Made by a program: the position numbers and the translations under genes. Below are positions 37,464 through 46,076 of a stretch of DNA of 64,000 nt, piece by piece. The stretch is from an uncultured Eubacterium sp. (GTDB taxonomy: Bacteria; Bacillota; Clostridia; Lachnospirales; Lachnospiraceae). Position 1 is the first letter of the stretch. The number at the start of each line of letters is the position of its first letter. The notes beneath the pieces are model-generated. The model was not told the DNA's origin and made no database searches. It saw only the letters and a list, made by a program, of their open reading frames with translations. The stretch is from NCBI GenBank assembly GCA_910589595.1, contig CAJUTM010000015.1, positions 6,867 through 70,866 on the forward strand, in the 5' to 3' direction.

Positions 37464-37514
37464 AAAAACGGCGGGGATATGGATTTCTTATGCTCCATAT
37501 CCCCGCCGTTTTTC
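37463..37514. terminator. Bidirectional terminator after argH
   Basis: Stem AAACGGCGGGGATATGGA paired with TCCATATCCCCGCCGTTT, flanked by an A run on the left and T run on the right. It serves argH and the converging flavodoxin-type gene. Confidence 0.92.
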
Positions 37515-37538
37515 TCCCCTGAGAAAGGGAAAGAAGAA

Positions 37539-38168
37539 CTACCGTATATAATTCGTGCGAATCACCGGCTCTCTCTCCGGAAAGAGGATTCCCTTTTCCT
37601 TACCGGCCTCTATGCACCGCAGCAGCCATGCCATATTGTTTCCAAGAGTACGCATCGTCTGCATTCCCTCCTCATCCTTTACAACCTCTCCGGCATTGCT
37701 TCCATGAACCTGATTCCAATATTGCGAGGACACAACCGGCATATTATTAATCGTATAATACTTATTTATCTGGTCGAACGTTGCACTGGCTCCCCCGCGC
37801 CGACAACTGACAACAGTCGCCGCCGGTTTACCTGCCATCTTGGCGCCACCGGAATAAAAGGCACGGTCCATAAAGGATGTAAGCGCTCCCGACGCCGCCG
37901 CATAATGCACCGGAGTTCCAAAGATGTAGCCGTCCGCCTGCACCGCTTTTTCTACAAAGTCATTGACAATATCTTTGCGGAAACACCCCTCTCCGTTCTT
38001 CGCACATGCGCCACAGCCGATACATCCGGCAATTTCTCCGACACCGAGCCAGATAATCTCCGTTTCCACACCATTTTTCTCAAGCGCTTCCGCTACTTCC
38101 CGAAGCGCCGTATATGTACACCCCTCTTTGTGCGGACTGCCATTCACTAGTAATACTTTCATTTCCAT
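37539..38168 (-). CDS. NADPH-dependent FMN reductase / flavodoxin-like protein
   Basis: 209 residues. The N-terminus KVLLVNGSPHKEGCTYTAL binds the FMN phosphate; FGTPVHYAAASGALTSFMDR is the second flavin loop; AGCIGCGACAKNGEGC between them carries the cysteines of the iron-sulfur-flavoprotein-like subgroup. It probably transfers electrons from NAD(P)H to small acceptors. Its physiological substrate is unknown. Ribosome site GGAGGTTATGGAAATG allows Met 1 or Met 3. Confidence 0.85.
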   Translation of the reverse strand: MEMKVLLVNGSPHKEGCTYTALREVAEALEKNGVETEIIWLGVGEIAGCIGCGACAKNGEGCFRKDIVNDFVEKAVQADGYIFGTPVHYAAASGALTSFMDRAFYSGGAKMAGKPAATVVSCRRGGASATFDQINKYYTINNMPVVSSQYWNQVHGSNAGEVVKDEEGMQTMRTLGNNMAWLLRCIEAGKEKGILFPEREPVIRTNYIR

Positions 38169-38223
38169 AACCTCCTGCTGTTTTTATTTCGCAAATTCTG
38201 GCTCCTCAGGCAGAACAGAATTT

Positions 38224-39282
38224 TTACTGCACTGTAACACTTACATTATATTTTCCTGCCACATAATTATGATAATTATACAAATATAAATGCGTGACTG
38301 TGATTTTTGCCGTACCTTTTTTCTTTGCCGTAACAACACCATAATCATCTACCGCTGCCACTTCAGGATTAGAGGAACGATACCGTAACCCGTCTGACAA
38401 AAGAGTATACCATACCTGTTCCGTTTTAAAATGTGTGACAAGCGTATGCCGGTTTCCTTTTAACATCTCTATCTGTTTTGTATCCGGCTGAATTTCATCA
38501 ATCGCACGGTACGGTATCTGCTGTTTCCCAGAATCCGGCTCATCTTTCAGGCGGCTGTCAACAAAGAGTTCATAATGTGCTTCTTTCTCTGACGAATCTT
38601 TTACTTTCTTCATATACGGTGACATTACAACACGCGCTTTACACTTTTTGAACGCCCCTGCCCCAATATAATTTACCCACTTAGGAATTTTTAATTTCTT
38701 TATTGACTTACATCCCTCAAAGGCATGGTCATTAATTTCCATCAGCTTTTCAGGCAGGGTAATTGACTTGAGATTTTTACAGTTGGCAAAAGCATGGGAG
38801 CCAATAACTGCCACTTTATCGGGAACACGATATCTTTTCGCTTTCTTCCCCCGGGGATAAACATTCAGCCAGATACCGCCCATGTAGTCGTGGAACAGGA
38901 TTCCCTTTTCACTGTAACTTTCGCGGGTATTCTTTTTCATCTGCACCGATTTCAAATTAGGCAGTGAGGCAAACTCTCCCCCATATCCAAAATACTCTTT
39001 CAACGTAATCTTTTTAATCTTTTTCGGATGCTTAAAACGGGAGGGCAACGCCCTCACCTGCAAATAACCAATCTTTGCCGGTATTTTTACGTGTGCCGCC
39101 GAACCATTATAAGCGTCAAGATAGGCAACTGTCCGTATGGCACAGTCCCCTTTTTTATAAATGGAATATGTAAAATCTGCCTTTTTAAGTCCTTTCCTTA
39201 CAACCCTTATCCTTGCGTCTGCCATATTTGCCGATGACAATACAAGGGAAAGCACCAAAAACATTGCCACAGCCTTTTTCAT
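38224..39282 (-). CDS. Secreted LRR (BspA-like) protein with C-terminal Big2-like domain
   Basis: About 352 residues from the ATG at 39282 (GGAGGTCACT before it), giving a proper signal peptide (AVAMFLVLSLVLSSANMADA); the frame upstream of this Met lacks support. LRR_5 repeats follow (for example IGSHAFANCKNLKSITLPEK and HAFEGCKSIKKLKIPKWV). The last 85 residues are Ig-like (YRSSNPEVAAVDDYGVVTAK, KKKGTAKITVT). Such proteins act at the cell surface, often in adhesion. It follows the phosphatase gene by 14 bases. Confidence 0.82.
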   Translation of the reverse strand: MKKAVAMFLVLSLVLSSANMADARIRVVRKGLKKADFTYSIYKKGDCAIRTVAYLDAYNGSAAHVKIPAKIGYLQVRALPSRFKHPKKIKKITLKEYFGYGGEFASLPNLKSVQMKKNTRESYSEKGILFHDYMGGIWLNVYPRGKKAKRYRVPDKVAVIGSHAFANCKNLKSITLPEKLMEINDHAFEGCKSIKKLKIPKWVNYIGAGAFKKCKARVVMSPYMKKVKDSSEKEAHYELFVDSRLKDEPDSGKQQIPYRAIDEIQPDTKQIEMLKGNRHTLVTHFKTEQVWYTLLSDGLRYRSSNPEVAAVDDYGVVTAKKKGTAKITVTHLYLYNYHNYVAGKYNVSVTVQ

Positions 39283-39296
39283 AGTGACCTCCATCT

Positions 39297-39761
39297 TCAA
39301 ATTATATTGTTTTCTTCGAGATAACGCAAAAAATCTTCGCCCCCCTCGCATACATCCTCATATGTCTCATCAAAATTGCCCGTATACCACGGATCTGCTA
39401 TGTCTCTGCCATCGCCGCCAAAAGCGAGTAGTTTATATATTTTACCTTCCGGATCACCGCCAAATATGCGGTTCATGTTTCTTATATTCCATGTATCCAT
39501 GCCGATTATATAATCATATTCCGCATAATCCCGTCGGGTAATCTGGCTGGCGCGGTGGGGTATTATCGGAATACCCATTTCATTCATTTTTCGTACCGTT
39601 CCACAGTGTGGGGTGTTCCCTAACTCCTCCGTACTGGTCGCTTTGGAATCAATGGTAAACTGCTCCGCAAGTCCCCGTTTGTTCACCATATCCTGAAAAA
39701 CGAACTGAGCCATAGGGGATCTGCAAATATTTCCGTGGCAGACGAATAAAATTTTTATCAT
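39297..39761 (-). CDS. Low-molecular-weight protein-tyrosine phosphatase
   Basis: 154 residues with the P-loop FVCHGNICRSPMAQ (C-x5-R-S) near the N-terminus and the general-acid Asp in IADPWYTGNFDETYEDV. It dephosphorylates phosphotyrosine (or phosphoarginine, as in the Firmicutes YwlE group). It is the last host gene before the mobile element, and its start is only about 180 bases from the integrase stop. Confidence 0.9.
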   Translation of the reverse strand: MIKILFVCHGNICRSPMAQFVFQDMVNKRGLAEQFTIDSKATSTEELGNTPHCGTVRKMNEMGIPIIPHRASQITRRDYAEYDYIIGMDTWNIRNMNRIFGGDPEGKIYKLLAFGGDGRDIADPWYTGNFDETYEDVCEGGEDFLRYLEENNII

Positions 39762-39940
39762 GTTGCTAAAACCTCCGTAAATGCTTGATTTTGCTGTATT
39801 TTCAAGGGTTCCAGTTATGTTTACATTTTGCTTGTGACAGAGACATTTTTACTCATTTCGGTATAATTGGGTATAACTCGGCATAGATTGTCAATCGTTT
39901 GGTCTATAAATTGGTCTAATTTCAATATTTGTAGACCACG
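39762..39940. other. Probable left junction of the mobile element
   Basis: Between the last host gene and the integrase stop. It has short repeated words of the kind bound by integrase arms: GGTATAATTGGGTATAA around 39860, and three GGTCTA/TAGACC copies at about 39900-39935. The attachment site itself cannot be fixed because the other end of the element is outside the window. Confidence 0.45.
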
Positions 39941-41143
39941 CTATCCTTCACATACTTTTTCCATCTCTTCACCCAAATCTTCAAACTGCAAATGAGTATA
40001 TGTATTGAGCGTTACACCGATGTCTGAATGTCCCATTATGTATTGTAGCTTTTTAGGATTGACACCCGACTTTGCCATATTGCTACAAAATGTATGCCTT
40101 GCTACATGAGGGGTAATCACTGGAAGCTCTTTCTTATAAATCTTATTATACTTCTCACGGATATGTTGAAAATATTTCTCCCAATGTAAAGCAACCATAG
40201 GCATATTATTTTTGTCCAGATACAGAAATCCGCACTTGCCGTCAATCATTGGTTCAATTTTAGGCTTTTTACGGTTTTCCAAGATACGTTTAAAGCATTC
40301 CCTTACTTCATCAGACATAGGCACAAATCTCACACCTTTTTCTGTCTTGGGTGTTTCTATGACATATTCCATATCCCTTTTTCTCTGTAGCTGATGGTCA
40401 ATCCTGATTCTATTATTCACAAAATCAATATCTTCTTTTGTCAAACCACAAAATTCAGAAATACGAAGTCCTGTTTTGAATAGGATAAAGATACCCTCAT
40501 AGTATTTGGAAAAGTGCTTATCTGCTTTTACAAAGTTCAAAAATGCCCTTTCCTGCTCTCTGGTAATTGCTTCCCTCGTAACAGAATCATTTACTACTAC
40601 TGTAGCAAGCTGGAACTCAAACGGATTCTTTCGGATCAAATCATCCTCTACCGCCATTTGGAATGCCGGTCTGACTACTCCCCTTATGGAATGGATGGAA
40701 CTATATCCCCTTTTGTCCTTATCTTGCAGTTTTATCAGCCATTCTTTCGCATCTGATATTCTGACAGTATCAATCCGTTTCTTGCCGAAATCCTCTTTCT
40801 TTATAATGTTGATTACAAAATTATAATTGGCTTTTGTATTATGTTTTACGCCATGCTGCTGTGAAACATACTTCTCCACTAATTCAAGTACGGTAGTATT
40901 CCCACCATTCGGCATGATATAATCATCTAAAGCCTTTTGAATCTGTTTCTCTTTTTCTCTCAGGGAAATATCCTTACGCTTGCCTTTGGGTACTGCATCT
41001 GATTCAGTCAGCTTCCAACTGTATACAGATTTTCTTTCACCAGAAGCATCAAGGTATCTGTATTTATATCTCCCGTCTTTTTCCTGGCTCTCTCCTGTCC
41101 ATAGTTTTCGACCTTTACTATCACGTCTAATAACGTCTGACAA
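39941..41143 (-). CDS. Tn916-type tyrosine integrase
   Basis: About 400 residues, close in length and order to Tn916 Int. Residues 1-65 form the AP2-like arm-binding domain (GRKLWTGESQEKDGRYKYRY, then YSWKL); a SAM-like core-binding domain follows; the catalytic domain carries Arg in KTGLRISEFCGLT, H-x-x-R in TPHVARHTFC, His in MGHSDI and the Tyr nucleophile in TLNTYTHL. I take the TTG at 41143 (AAAGGAGCGAGAGAACA before it); the frame further upstream lacks support. It catalyses integration and excision of the element with the excisionase encoded just upstream. Confidence 0.93.
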   Translation of the reverse strand: MSDVIRRDSKGRKLWTGESQEKDGRYKYRYLDASGERKSVYSWKLTESDAVPKGKRKDISLREKEKQIQKALDDYIMPNGGNTTVLELVEKYVSQQHGVKHNTKANYNFVINIIKKEDFGKKRIDTVRISDAKEWLIKLQDKDKRGYSSIHSIRGVVRPAFQMAVEDDLIRKNPFEFQLATVVVNDSVTREAITREQERAFLNFVKADKHFSKYYEGIFILFKTGLRISEFCGLTKEDIDFVNNRIRIDHQLQRKRDMEYVIETPKTEKGVRFVPMSDEVRECFKRILENRKKPKIEPMIDGKCGFLYLDKNNMPMVALHWEKYFQHIREKYNKIYKKELPVITPHVARHTFCSNMAKSGVNPKKLQYIMGHSDIGVTLNTYTHLQFEDLGEEMEKVCEG

Positions 41144-41255
41144 TGTTCTCTCGCTCCTTTCATATAACAAGAGCCATCTGTATGATACTTCCCATAATAC
41201 CACACATCCGGCTCAAAATCCATTGTTCATTCTTCTATTTTCATCTATCCGAATA

Positions 41256-41486
41256 TTAAATAGCGTCCATATGCTCATTAACATATTGTTCAAACATGAC
41301 ACGCTTAATCTGCGCTCTTGTGCCATTCCATAAGATAAACTTCTCATCCTTGTGTTCATCTACAAATTTTGCCAGTTTCTTATATCCAATTCCGAAATAC
41401 TCTGCTGATTCCGTAAGACTAAGCGTGTATTTCTGCCACCACGGAAGCTGTAAACTGCTCTCTGTACTTATAACCGATTCCTCCAT
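41256..41486 (-). CDS. Tn916-type excisionase
   Basis: 76 residues. PWWQKYTLSLTESAEYFGIG, then KKLAKFVDEHKDEKFILWNG and RAQIKRVMFEQYV, match the excisionase of Tn916-like elements: a winged-helix DNA-bending protein that directs the integrase to excise. Same strand as and directly upstream of the integrase. The exact start is uncertain, as the ATG at 41486 touches its AAAGGA. Confidence 0.85.
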   Translation of the reverse strand: MEESVISTESSLQLPWWQKYTLSLTESAEYFGIGYKKLAKFVDEHKDEKFILWNGTRAQIKRVMFEQYVNEHMDAI

Positions 41487-41497
41487 TCCTTTGCTGT

Positions 41498-41749
41498 TTA
41501 TTTTTTGCCGGCAATCTTTTTCAGTCTGCCGCTGTATTCGTTTCCGATCGTTTCAACCTTCCGGATCGCTTTCTCGTATTTGCATTTTAATGCCGTCACT
41601 TCCTCAATAAGTGAGTCATAATTCTCCTTATAGTTCCTTATGGATTCCAGTTCGCTGTAAAGCTGATTCCGCTCCTTTTCTAACCGCTTCGCCTCTTTCT
41701 TCCATAGGGAAACGGCGTCTTTGTCGTTGTTTTTATTAAATAAACTCAT
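41498..41749 (-). CDS. Small coiled-coil protein
   Basis: 83 residues, almost entirely one predicted coiled coil (WKKEAKRLEKERNQLYSELE, then SLIEEVTALKCKYEKAI). Strong GGAGGAATGAC ribosome site. Twelve bases upstream of the excisionase and likely in its operon. Unknown function; perhaps a regulator or cofactor of excision. Confidence 0.7.
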   Translation of the reverse strand: MSLFNKNNDKDAVSLWKKEAKRLEKERNQLYSELESIRNYKENYDSLIEEVTALKCKYEKAIRKVETIGNEYSGRLKKIAGKK

Positions 41750-41775
41750 GTCATTCCTCCTGATAAAATTGTATT

Positions 41776-41810
41776 AAAAAAGAACAGGAGAGTTGTTGTC
41801 TTGTTCTTTG
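41776..41810 (-). terminator. Terminator of the two-gene cassette
   Basis: Stem AAAGAACA / TGTTCTTT. On the minus strand it ends in TTCTTTTTT. It separates the membrane-protein cassette from the excision genes. Confidence 0.75.
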
Positions 41811-41909
41811 TAATAATATATGTTACTTTCTATTCTACTTAAGATTTTACGAAAAATCATTTGTCTGAATCTCTTGTAACTTTATTTATATTATAGATTC
41901 AATGATTTA

Positions 41910-42425
41910 TTACCATGTATCATTATCTAACTCCGTTCTATTTCTATTTACATATTTGTTCTTTTTTTCCTGTTTATCGTATTTATGTATGTTTTTTATT
42001 AAGTTATAAATACAAAACATTGATTTTATGAAGTATGCGAAACTGAAAAATAGAAAAAGCAAAGAAAGAATAAAAATATATTGACACCAATTTTTATAAT
42101 TAACTACCATGAGAAACAAATTTCCAAAACCGGATAAGCCGGCAAAAGTTATAGACTGCATAATTATATTAGCTTTATTTACAATAATATTTGTTCCTTT
42201 CAGTGCTTTTATATATTCCTTTGAACTGAATGAATATATCATCCCTAATACAGTAAAAGCGAACCCTCCCATTGTAGCATTTACTGTAAAAAGATTATAT
42301 GAAATTTCTTTTATCTCTTCCTGCACGGGCAGTGATAAAAACTCAAAAGAGTTATTTAATCGTACTAAAATAAAAGTTAGAATAAAACATATTAAAAATT
42401 GTAGTGCTATTTTCAATTTTGACAT
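41910..42425 (-). CDS. Four-helix membrane protein of a two-gene cassette
   Basis: 171 residues with four clear hydrophobic segments: about 5-22, 47-66 (NATMGGFAFTVLGMIYS), 86-108 and 115-138, then a charged Lys/Asn-rich cytosolic tail. It starts three bases after the stop of the 318-residue gene, with GGAGTAATA before it, so the two form one translational unit. I do not recognise the family. A soluble protein paired with a tetraspan membrane protein is the layout of RexAB and Kiwa phage-defence pairs; that role is inference only. Confidence 0.75.
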   Translation of the reverse strand: MSKLKIALQFLICFILTFILVRLNNSFEFLSLPVQEEIKEISYNLFTVNATMGGFAFTVLGMIYSFSSKEYIKALKGTNIIVNKANIIMQSITFAGLSGFGNLFLMVVNYKNWCQYIFILSLLFLFFSFAYFIKSMFCIYNLIKNIHKYDKQEKKNKYVNRNRTELDNDTW

Positions 42426-42428
42426 TTA

Positions 42429-43385
42429 TTACTCCTTATTATATTCTAAAAAATAAGAATAGTTTTCATTAAATAATTGCGTCATCTTAGATTTGTATAT
42501 TTCCAATAATGCATCTCTACTATGTGAAATAATATTTCCGTTACTGATATGATGATCGGCTACATTAATTTTAAAACCGAAATTTTCTTCAAAAAAATTA
42601 TAAGTTCTTAAATTATCTGTATTTTCTTTTGCACATATGCTCGCTTTGTTGTATATACGCCTCCCTTTTCTCTTTATGATATCAATCAAATTTCTTGAAG
42701 CATCTGTGTCGCATACAAAAGACCCTCTATTATTGTCAAGAGGCTGCAAGCATAGTGACACCTTTAAATTATTATTTAACATCAACGATTCAATTTCTTT
42801 GTCAGTCCACCCTAAACTTTCTGATAATATGCCAATATTAGGAATTGGTATTTGTAAATCAAGTGTTTTTATTTGTGGATTTTCACAATTATACAATGCG
42901 TCTAATGAATGAGGTGTCGGTATCGGTAGTAGTTCAATGTAGTAATTATTTCTGTAGTTTGTAAAAAATTTATTCAAAAATCTTTCATTCGGAGCTGTTT
43001 GTGTACCTACTAACTCTAATATTCTAAGATCAAAATCAATATATGCATATGTACATATCTCTATTCCGTTTTTGGATTCATTATTTCCTGGTACAACATC
43101 AGATGCTTTATTGTCGAAATAATCTCTTGTAGAAAAACCAGCACGAATTTTTTGTTTACAAAGCCTCATAAAAACACTTGAATCAGTTGTTGAAATGTAA
43201 TCAGCCGTTGTATGCAGTGGATCAGTTGTTTCTGTAATGTTAATAATCTTATTGTCATCAATATTAGAAGTATTATTTTCCAAAATATCATTAAAAATCA
43301 CTTTAAATTCGTTATTTGTACATATAGTATCATCTTTATGAGATATCATATTGATTTGAAAGAAATATACTTTTTTATCTGCCAT
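42429..43385 (-). CDS. Uncharacterised soluble partner of the two-gene cassette
   Basis: 318 residues, no signal peptide or membrane helix, start at 43385 behind GGAGGTCTAAA. It opens with a beta strand (KKVYFFQINMISHKDD), has a central LLPIPTPHSLDALYN and a Lys/Arg-rich IIKRKGRRIYNKASI, and ends FNENYSYFLEY. I cannot place it in a family with certainty. Size, operon and position next to the integrase resemble sensor or nucleic-acid-binding subunits (RexA, KwaB) of membrane-coupled abortive infection systems. Very AT-rich coding, unlike the host genes. Confidence 0.75.
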   Translation of the reverse strand: MADKKVYFFQINMISHKDDTICTNNEFKVIFNDILENNTSNIDDNKIINITETTDPLHTTADYISTTDSSVFMRLCKQKIRAGFSTRDYFDNKASDVVPGNNESKNGIEICTYAYIDFDLRILELVGTQTAPNERFLNKFFTNYRNNYYIELLPIPTPHSLDALYNCENPQIKTLDLQIPIPNIGILSESLGWTDKEIESLMLNNNLKVSLCLQPLDNNRGSFVCDTDASRNLIDIIKRKGRRIYNKASICAKENTDNLRTYNFFEENFGFKINVADHHISNGNIISHSRDALLEIYKSKMTQLFNENYSYFLEYNKE

Positions 43386-43547
43386 TTTAGACCTCCAGTT
43401 ATGTTTTTACATATTTTAACATATTTAAGCAAAAAATGACAGAACTTTTATAAGTTGTTTTAACCTCCCGCGACTAAAATCACGGTGTTTTAGTATACTT
43501 CATAAAGCCAATATCTGTTTTAACGGAATTTTCACAATTACTTTTTT

Positions 43548-43579
43548 ATGGCAGAACCATCAAACAACAGTTCTGCCAC
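43548..43579. terminator. Hairpin after the tape-measure gene
   Basis: Perfect stem TGGCAGAAC / GTTCTGCCA with a 12-base loop, nine bases past the tape-measure stop. The T run (ATTTTTA) follows on the plus strand only, so its efficiency for the minus-strand gene is uncertain. Confidence 0.55.
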
Positions 43580-43587
43580 ATTTTTAC

Positions 43588-46076
43588 TTATCGGATACTT
43601 CTTGTGCGTCCTGTAATTCTTCTCTGTTTCATTAAATTATTTACACCCTCCGAAAACACCTGTTGAACCTTTGTGTCATTTTGCAGGGCATGAATAATAT
43701 CTTTGGCAGTAGAAGAGTTGGTTACATTCGGCAAGTCAATGTCAAAATGAATATCACCATAGGATGTTCCCGCATCGTTTCTCACTATCTGTCTCGTATA
43801 ATCCGGTACACGTATAGCTTTTTGCAGATTGTCCATAACATCTACTGTCTGTGGTAGCATATCCGTAAACTTCTGTGTGAGAATGGTTTCATTTGGATTA
43901 ACACGCACAGGAACATAATCACCTGTCAGTGGTACATTGTTTGCACGGACGATACCGCCTGTTTGAAAACCGGCAGAAGAAAATGCATCATCTAATGCTT
44001 TCCACATTTTTTTGGACGATATGGTATTTTTTCCTTTTTTATTGAGCTTATTCTTTTCATACCCCTTGAGAATACCTCTCATAATAAAATCATTGTAAAG
44101 AGTATAACCACCTTTTTCTGTAAGCACTTTCCCTTTATTCCATTTTTTGTCCTTTATTACTTGGTTTACCTTGTGTGTTGGGTCGCTTTTTTTCATCCAG
44201 CGGTCGGATGTGCCATTACCAGCATTATTCTTTACTGTATTTTCTATTAATGTTTGTATGTTGGATTCTGTTTTTGTTGTACCATCATAGTTACTGCTCG
44301 TATGGTTTATCCTACCGTTGTCCGTAAAAGAATCTCCATATTTTATGGTTGGTGATTTACTATCATTATCACCTTGGTTTCCTCCGCCGTCTTGTCCGTC
44401 TTTTGTATCCGGTTTTGTATTCGATTTTGCCTCGCCATACCACAACTGAATCGTTTTGTTCTGTTTTGACAGAATATCTGCAATCGAAGACTGATCCGCC
44501 GTAAGGGATTTTTTAATTCCTGTTACAATTGGTTGTCCTGTATCAAAAGCTGTCATGATGTCCTTGAAATTGGCAGAGTAATCATAGTTATAATCTTTCG
44601 CCGTTTTATCCATAATTCCCTTAATTACTGCACCGTTTTCATTAATGGCGGTAATGCCGTCTCTCAGCAAAGCATCCGTATCCTTGAACAACCGCTGCAT
44701 GAGGTCTTCGTATTCAGCATACATATTGTCGAGCATATCCTGTTGGTCGCTGATGTATCGGTCATACTCCGTATCCTGTAAATCTTGATTCGCTTCGTCC
44801 AGACTCAACTGTATCTTTGCCAGCCTTGCGCGCCCTTCTTCCGAAGTGTCACCCTTAACAGCAGTAGCCTGTTTCTCAAGCAGAGCAATATTTTTCGTCT
44901 TTTCGGCTATATTCTTCTGATAATCATAGAGGTCTTTTTCAAGATCCAACGCTTTCTTCTTCGCATCGATAATATCTTTCATATAGTCAATCTGTGCCTG
45001 ATAATATTCCTTCATCAGGTCAATAATGCCCTGTTCCGCATCATACTCGGTTTTTACCCATTCCTGCTGTTTCTGGATTAATTCATTGTAAGACTTTTCA
45101 AAATCCTCAAGTGAATCATACTTGTGTTCACCACCATCGCCAAAATCAAGGATGCCTTTCTTTTTCATATCCTCCAAAATGGCACGCTCTTCATTTAGTT
45201 CACGAATCTGGTCTTGTGATGTTTCCATTTTAATACCGTAAGCACCAAGAGTACCAAATCCCTCTTTGGTCATTGTTCCGGTATCCGAATCGGTCATTTC
45301 TTTCCGTGACATAAGACCGGCAATGAAATCCGCTTCCGTATTGATCCGGTTTTTATTTTCTGCCATCTCATCTAGCATGGCTGTATGCACTTCACGGATT
45401 TCCCTCGTATTATTAGCAATCGTTACATCACATTCATTGATTGTGTTATCCAGAGTATGTAACTTGGACTGTACCTCATACCATTCATCAGAACCCTCTT
45501 TAATTTCTTTGGTCTTTAATGCTTGGTCGAGTGATATCTGAATCTGTCTCTTTTCCTCAACAGCTTTTGCCCGTTTATCATTTGTATAGTCATTCTGCTT
45601 CTTATAGTATCCGGCAGTTATTATTTTACCCTTCGCCTCGGCAAGTGATATGGCATTGTCAAGATTTTCTCTTTCGTTCTCAGTTAAACCGATACGGTTC
45701 TCATAATCCTGCTGAACGTTATTAATCTGCTGTAAACGCAGTTCGGCAATCTTTTTCTCCCGTTCATACTCCAGCTTTTGCCATTCGGCTTTGTTCTTTT
45801 CCAGTTTTTTTGCAATTTTTATCTGATAACCGTATGATTTCTTTAAGTTATCAATCTGTGTATCAACCGATTTGTTTTTCTTTTCGTATCCGATTTCTTT
45901 GGCTTCATTTGCCTCTGCGCGGGAAACACGAGAGTTGTATAAATCAACATAGTTCTGATATTGCTCTTTTTTCAGTTCCCTTTTTTGTTTCTTTGCGTCA
46001 GCAAGAGATTGTTTTGCTGATTCTGATTTGTCATCATTGTTTTTAGCCAGTTCGCTACACTGACCGGATTTTAAAT
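43588..46076 (-). CDS. Tape-measure protein, 3' exon
   Basis: C-terminal 829 residues of the tape-measure protein, which sets phage tail length. An uninterrupted frame also exists from an ATG at 46083, but that codon lies in the intron end. It is a very long coiled coil (Lys/Glu/Gln-rich, about 1-400), then a Gly/Asp/Asn linker, and a C-terminal segment typical of these proteins: GFQTGGIVRANNVPLTGDYV, RVNPNETILTQKF. Joining the exon to the upstream part at 47508 keeps frame and gives QNWY followed by LKSGQC, in total about 2312 residues. Confidence 0.8.
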
